Source of the DNA: Capsaspora owczarzaki ATCC 30864
Taxonomy: Eukaryota; Opisthokonta; Filasterea
DNA: 64,000 nucleotides
NCBI RefSeq assembly: GCF_000151315.2
Contig: NW_011887302.1
Location: forward strand, 434,001 to 498,000
Direction: 5' to 3'
Made by a program: the position numbers and the translations under genes. Shown piece after piece: positions 57,045 through 64,000 of the stretch. Within the stretch, counting starts at the first letter, position 1, and each line of letters starts with the position of its first letter. The notes below the pieces were generated by a model that was given only the letters and a program-made list of their open reading frames with translations, had not been told where the DNA came from and did no database searches.

Positions 57045-59212
57045 ATGGACACGCCGTCGATTATTCGCGTTGAGGTGCCACAGGCCAACTCGACCAAGAT
57101 GATGCGCGTCGAGCTGGCGACCGAGACGGTTGGCTCGCTCCGTGGGCAGCTGCTCAAGAAGCTGATGCCGCAAATGTTCCCTGCATCGACCACGACAGCC
57201 ATCGTCGCGACCTTCCCCAGCACGAACGACGCAACGCCCGTCTGGTCGCTCAACGATCTCAAGCTCTTCCTTCCGCGGTCGCCAAACAACACGGCCATCG
57301 GCGACTTTCTGACCAAAGACAGCCAGCTGCTCAGCAGTCTCGGGATTGACACCAACGTACGTACCTCTCTCTGTCTGTGTTTGTGTGTGAAATAGACGAA
57401 GTAACTCGAGCTCTGTTTGCTTGTGGTGTTATTTTTTTTTATTTTTATTTTATTTTTTGCCTTTATTGCTTTGTGCCCTCGTCCATTGCGGGAAATCGCT
57501 TGGGGTTGTTCTTCTTTCTCACCTTTGATGGTCCCAATCTGCATTCGCAACAGACTGTCCTGATCCTCAAGTCCGAGGGCGTGTACTCGGGTCCGTCCGG
57601 TGCGTTCGAAAAGGCGCTCGGTCCAATCTTTGGCGTGCCACTCGCAGCCGCCACAGAGCGCAGCGGAGGCACACTCGAGTATCCTGCTCTCGTTGAAAAG
57701 GTCATTCAGACTCTGACCGTCCGAGGTGAGCCGGGCAAATGGTTGTTGGAGAAGAAACGGAGACATCAGCAATCCGACCCGAGGTGTTCGACAATGCATC
57801 CCGCTTTTCGCTCACTGGAGTGGTGCAAACAACTAAAATTGGGGCCCTACAGGGTTGGACAAAGAAGGCATCTTCCGTTTGTCGGGGACGGCATCGCAGA
57901 TCCAAGCGCTCAAAGTTCGATTCGATCAAGGTTTGTGGTGTTTGGCTCTTCAAGGATTTTTGTTCTTCTTTCGTGCCGCATTCTACTGACTCTTGTGATC
58001 GTTATGTTGTTTGCAGGCGAGAATGTCAATTTGGATGAGGTGCACGATCCGCACGTCGTTTCGGGCTTGCTCAAGCTCTTTTTGCGAGAAATGCCAGAGC
58101 CGCTCCTCACGTTTGCGCTATTCGACTCGTTTGTGGCTGCCCAAAGTAAGTGACCACTGCTTCTCCACAGTACGCTCAATGGTTTTGCTGTCGAGGCCCC
58201 ACTCTGACATGTGGTTCGGTGTCATGAACAAACTTTCGTCTCTATCAGACGCCGTCAACGAAACTCAGCGTGCGTCGTACTTTCGCGCTTGCGTGGCGGC
58301 TCTGCCACCATGCAACTATGCTCTGCTCAAGCGGTTGCTCGGGTTTTTGCTCGAGGTTTCGCGCGGAGCAGCCGTCAACAAGATGGCACTCGAGAATCTC
58401 GCCACCGTGTTTGGTCCGAATATTCTGAAGCGCGAAGGAGAAACCCCGCTTGACATGGTCAAAAACACTGCCACCGTCAACTCGGTCTGCAACCAACTGA
58501 TCAAGCTTTCACCCCAGATTTTTGAAGTGAGTTTGTTGGTCATTTCGTGTCTGCGGGTTCTAGAGACCGCTCTCGCCTGAGCCATATGGCCGATCGGCAC
58601 TCACACCATGTTGTTGTTGTTGTTGTTGTTGTTGTTGCCATTGACAGAATCCAGAGCCGTCGCCGTTTGTTGCGATTGCATCCGCGCTCTACTCGTATAC
58701 GCCAAACACACCCGCTGAGCTTCAGTTGACTGAGAGCGATATCATTTTCGTCGCCAAAGCCGAGGCTTCTGACGGTTGGTGGGAGGGCGAAGTGGCTGGC
58801 CGTGCCGGCTTGTTCCCCGAGAATTATGTCAAGGTGAAGCGAGGCACCTGCTTTTTTTTTTTTTTTTTTTTGTGTACTCTTTCGAGTCAAACACTGCTGA
58901 CTGTTTTCCTCCCCCCCCCACTTCTCCTCACTTTAGGTCATGTGCAAGCTCAACATCAATGCCAACAAACAGGCCAAGGCACAGGCAGCCAACCCCGGTG
59001 ATTCTCAGGCAACAAAGCGACTCCAGGATGAGCTTGCAGCCTTGCAGCTCCAACTGAAGCAGGAATCACAGCAGCGCAAGGACGCAGAGGCCATCCTCGC
59101 CTTGCTGTCCGACAATTTTGCCGAGCTGGGGCGGAAACTGCGCGCCCTGGAAAATGCCAACGAAGTCCTGCGGGCCGAAGTCACACGGCTCCAGCAAAGC
59201 ACGCGCAGCTAG
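57045..59212 (+). CDS. RhoGAP-SH3-coiled-coil protein
   Basis: Seven exons: 57045-57356, 57554-57725, 57853-57930, 58017-58145, 58249-58526, 58648-58833, 58937-59212; 476 residues. Residues 1-115 form an unassigned, possibly ubiquitin-like or RA-like, domain. The RhoGAP domain (about 130-325) has GLDKEGIFRLSG with the arginine finger at R170, PHVVSGLLKLFLREMPEPL and KMALENLATVFGPNIL, so GAP activity is expected. The SH3 domain (about 328-385) has ALYSYTPNTPAELQL, DGWWEGEV and GLFPENYV. A C-terminal coiled coil follows (about 395-470). Role: negative regulator of Rho/Rac-type GTPases at membrane or cytoskeleton. Exon 5 was started at the TCTATCAG acceptor; reading through the preceding intron also stays open for a stretch. 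Confidence 0.85.
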
Positions 59213-61105
59213 TAGCATTTATCATTTTTTTTTTTTTTTTTTTTGCAGCGAAGTTTGGTGTTTTCATGGACAGTGTTTTGTTGTACAAGTGGTTTTGTTT
59301 ATGCGTGTATGTGTGTGTGTGCTTCGCTGCTGTTGTCATTATCACAATTGCTGTTTTTCCTTCAGTTCAACCGCTAAGCCGAAATTTGCAATCAACACAC
59401 CCCAAAATAGTCCAGCAAAGCGGTTTGTCCAGCCAGCCACTCACACTCCCCCAGTCCATTCGCTCTCGTGCCACTCTGTTCGCAAAGGGTGTTCACATGC
59501 ACAAGTCAAACGACAACCCGTCAACAAGCGGAGCAAGGCAACTGAGGAAAAAAAAAAAACAAACAAAAAAAAAAAAAAAAACAGTCTTATTTTTTGCGTA
59601 TGTTTTTTTTGTTTTGATTCAAAATGTTTTTTTTTTTTTTTTTTTTTTCGTGTTTTGTGTTCTTCGGTTTTGGTCTCGATTTCATTGCGGCAACACGACG
59701 AGTCTCCGCCGCGGATTCGCCCTCTGCCGACACTATCAGTCCTTCCAGCACGATCGGAGTGTGCTGGGAATGCGATGGAGGGAGCGAAGACCCTCCATGT
59801 GAAGGAGGCGGATCAGCCGCTCCTTGCTCTTGCGGCCTGTTCTTTTTTGATCCTTTTTTTTTTTTTTTTTTTTTTGGTTTTGATTTTTTTTTTTGCATCA
59901 ATCAGCGTCCTTTGCCGCTTGTCCTGCCTTCTCTCGCCGCTCGCCCCGCCGCGAGACGAACATCAGACGTCATGCAGGACCTGTGTGTTCGCAGCGATGG
60001 CTCCCGGGCAGCGAGACTGACTCCAGGAGTCGCTTTTATTTTTCAAGTTCCTTTTTTTTTCCTTCAAGTTTTTTTTTTCCTCATCTGCCCTTTGCCTTTT
60101 GTCGAATCCGCGACATCCACGGCTGCTGGCTGTGTGTGTCCTTGCGACATTTGCGAGCTCTGGCTGAGTGCGAGCTGCAGGCCACTGTGCTCCACGCCTC
60201 GACGAGGATCATCCGCCCAAAAAAAAGAAGAAAAAAAAAAAGAAAAAAAAAGAAGTCAACAACAACCACAAGAAAAAAAAAAAAAAGAGAAAAAAATCAT
60301 TGGCTTTTTGGCGCCGTGGAACGTGGAGAGCGTGACACTGCAACTCTGCACTATGCTCGTGCATTGCAAGCAGCGTCGCTGCGGGGGCTCAGCCCTCAGA
60401 GACTCGCGATGCAGAGCCGCACATTGGTGCCCCCCCCAAAAACCAAAAAAACAAAAAACAAAAAACAAATGTTTTTTTTTTTTTTTTGGGTCAGGTCTGT
60501 CCTGCCCTTGTGTTGTGGTTTATTGTGGTTCATCTCCCATGCTCACACCCCCCTGAGCCCGCTTGCTTGCTGTGGCTCTATGGGCGCTGTGATGGCTGCA
60601 GCCGATTCCGTCTCTCCTTCCACACTACTCTGTGCTGCTGCTGCTGCTCTCTCTCTCCGTGTGTGTCGGTTTTGTCTATTTTGTCTATTTTTGCTTCTCT
60701 GTTCGCTTTGACTCCATTATCATTATTTTTATTATTTTCTGTTTTTTTTTTTTTCTGTTTTTTTTTTTTTTGTTTGCTTTCTCATTTGATTTTTTTTTTT
60801 TTTTTTTTTCCCCTTTGATTGCGATTTGTCGGTTTTTTTTTTGACTCACCCACTCGAAACTCTCCAAACTCGCGCGCGCGACTTTCACCCCTTTCATGTC
60901 TGCCCTTCATTTTGCCGTTGCGGTTGATTTTGATTCGCTTTATTTCACTGCTCTCACTCATCCTGTTTTTCATTTTTTTTGCTTACAGTTCCGTCCAGAC
61001 TCTTTTACCTTCCTTTTTTTCTTCTTCTTCTTCTTCTTCCTTCTTCCGTTGCTTCCCGCTCTCTTGCTCAAGAAAAAAAACCCAACTCGATTCGTGTTTG
61101 TTGCC
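59213..61105. other. homopolymer-rich intergenic region upstream of the Src-like gene
   Basis: 1.9 kb with at least ten A or T runs of 8-20 bases, interleaved with GC-rich islands at about 59670-59850, 59905-60040 and 60298-60436. Open frames run through the T tracts as poly-Phe or poly-Lys and are not coding. A CTTACAG acceptor-like site near 60980-60988, in front of pyrimidine-rich sequence, suggests a 5' UTR intron of the kinase gene. The islands contain short perfect hairpins but match no RNA class I recognise. Confidence 0.5.
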
Positions 61106-63218
<2,113 letters not shown>

Positions 63219-63858
63219 TTTGTTTAATTTTCTCGTCCTTTCGTCCACGTCTGCTTGTTGATCCTTGTGGACTCTTTGAGCTGCCCGCTCGTTTCGTTTG
63301 AGAACAACCAAACCTTTCCATTTTCAGTGGCTTAGGTTTGGTTTGTGCTTGTTTGCGTTGATCTCTTTGACTCGCTCGTTATTGGTTCTTCCCTTTGCCT
63401 TTTTGACTTTTTTTTTTTCCTTCTATAATCTTCCTTGTGTGCTTGTATGCGTGCTGTTGTGGTTGATTTGCTGTTTTCTCCCCTCTCTTCTTCATCTTTG
63501 TCACCTTTGCTGTTCATGTTTGATTTCCCCCCCCCCTTCTCCCTCCTCCTCTTGTTATTCGTGCGTGGTGTTTTGTTCTCTTCAAAACAATGAAAACAAA
63601 CTGTAAAACACACTCGGCCACTTTCTGATTTCTCATTTCAGTTTTGAATTGAATCAAACTTCAAGCAAGCAGCAACACATCAATCTTCAAGCAAGCAGCT
63701 CAACAGCGTTAACACCGAGTAATGTACAGGCCAATAAGACAGTTGTCCGGGGCAACAGAGCAGACAGAGCAGAGGAAAGCGAAAACGGCCAGCGGGCCGC
63801 CTCCTCAACTCGGCAAGAAAAAAAAATAACCAGGATCAGGCGGGTCGTGCAGCAGTGC
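63219..63858. other. convergent spacer with T-rich 3' flank
   Basis: 640 bp between the kinase stop and the next gene on the minus strand. T- and C-rich runs around 63408-63540; no coding or RNA feature visible. Confidence 0.45.
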
Positions 63859-64000
63859 TCATAGCTTGTAGCACAGCCAGCCGACGAGGAGCAGGATAGG
63901 AAGCCCAAAGACGGCGAACAGGCCCAGGAATAACGTAAAGTAATAACGCGACACAAAGAAGCAGTTAATGTTTTGCGGCAGCGATACCATGTAGCTGTAC
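63859..64000 (-). CDS. C-terminal end of a membrane protein, partial
   Basis: Minus-strand frame from the window edge to a TGA at 63859-63861. It encodes about 46 residues beginning YSYMVSLPQNINCFF and ending with a hydrophobic segment (LFLGLFAVFGLPILLLVG) and the short tail WLCYKL. The coding look (GC-ending codons, compact TM segment, tight stop) supports a real last exon. Too little is present to name a family. Confidence 0.55.
   Translation of the reverse strand, partial: YSYMVSLPQNINCFFVSRYYFTLFLGLFAVFGLPILLLVGWLCYKL

Noticed and set aside
59118-60020. Open frames of 300 codons in the spacer before the Src-like gene
   Set aside because: They pass through many T runs as poly-Phe and overlap one another in all frames without domain content.
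60896-61105. In-frame upstream extension of the Src-like kinase
   Set aside because: It encodes Phe-rich translation of a pyrimidine tract; the ATG at 61106 starts the expected acylation signal MGCSNSKP.

Overview
The window is nuclear DNA of a unicellular eukaryote close to animals. It shows GC-rich coding sequence, many short GT-AG introns (about 60-800 nt), long A/T homopolymer runs in introns and spacers, and a typical Src-type SH3-SH2-tyrosine kinase carrying an acylation signal. Ku80 with an animal-style DNA-PKcs-binding tail, an EPS15-like EH protein and a class C GPCR point the same way. A filasterean such as Capsaspora fits best; this is inference and no species-specific marker was checked. 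Gene models were spliced by hand from reading frame, GT/GC-AG sites and protein-family conservation.

Layout. 0-13 kb: the 3' part of URB2 (+), an alpha/beta-hydrolase-like protein whose nucleophile serine is replaced (-), an AN1 zinc-finger protein of the ZFAND2 type (+) and exocyst EXOC1/Sec3 (-). 13.5-18.8 kb: a xanthine dehydrogenase/aldehyde oxidase-family molybdo-flavoenzyme (+). 19.3-26.7 kb: a head-to-head pair of paralogous receptors, each with a signal peptide, an OpuAC-type (glycine-betaine) periplasmic-binding domain, a class C 7TM domain and a C-terminal coiled coil. 27-32 kb: a mitochondrial carrier like yeast Mme1/YMR166C, and LAS1. 32.4-32.65 kb: two identical tRNA-Met(CAT) genes in tandem. 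33.6-45 kb: a secreted GH5 exo-beta-1,3-glucanase (-), an EPS15-like endocytic scaffold (+), a secreted serine carboxypeptidase (+) and an unrecognised 910-residue helical protein (+). 45.3-53.4 kb: CEBPZ/Noc1 (-) and Ku80 (-). 53.9-63.2 kb: NOP56 with a candidate intronic box C/D snoRNA, a RhoGAP-SH3 protein and the Src-like kinase (all +). The right edge holds the 3' end of a membrane-protein gene (-).

How the genes relate. Four of the eighteen protein genes act in ribosome assembly (URB2, LAS1, CEBPZ, NOP56) but they are scattered, not an operon. The best candidate for something undescribed is the receptor pair. Bacterial-type OpuAC solute binding is joined to a class C GPCR, in two genes with matching six-exon structure, facing away from each other across a 711-bp spacer, with 3' exons that look homogenised by gene conversion. 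Other points of interest are very small exons (6, 9, 9, 12 and 18 nt), two GC-AG introns in Ku80, the snoRNA candidate and the pseudo-hydrolase. No virus-like element, transposon or CRISPR array was recognised.
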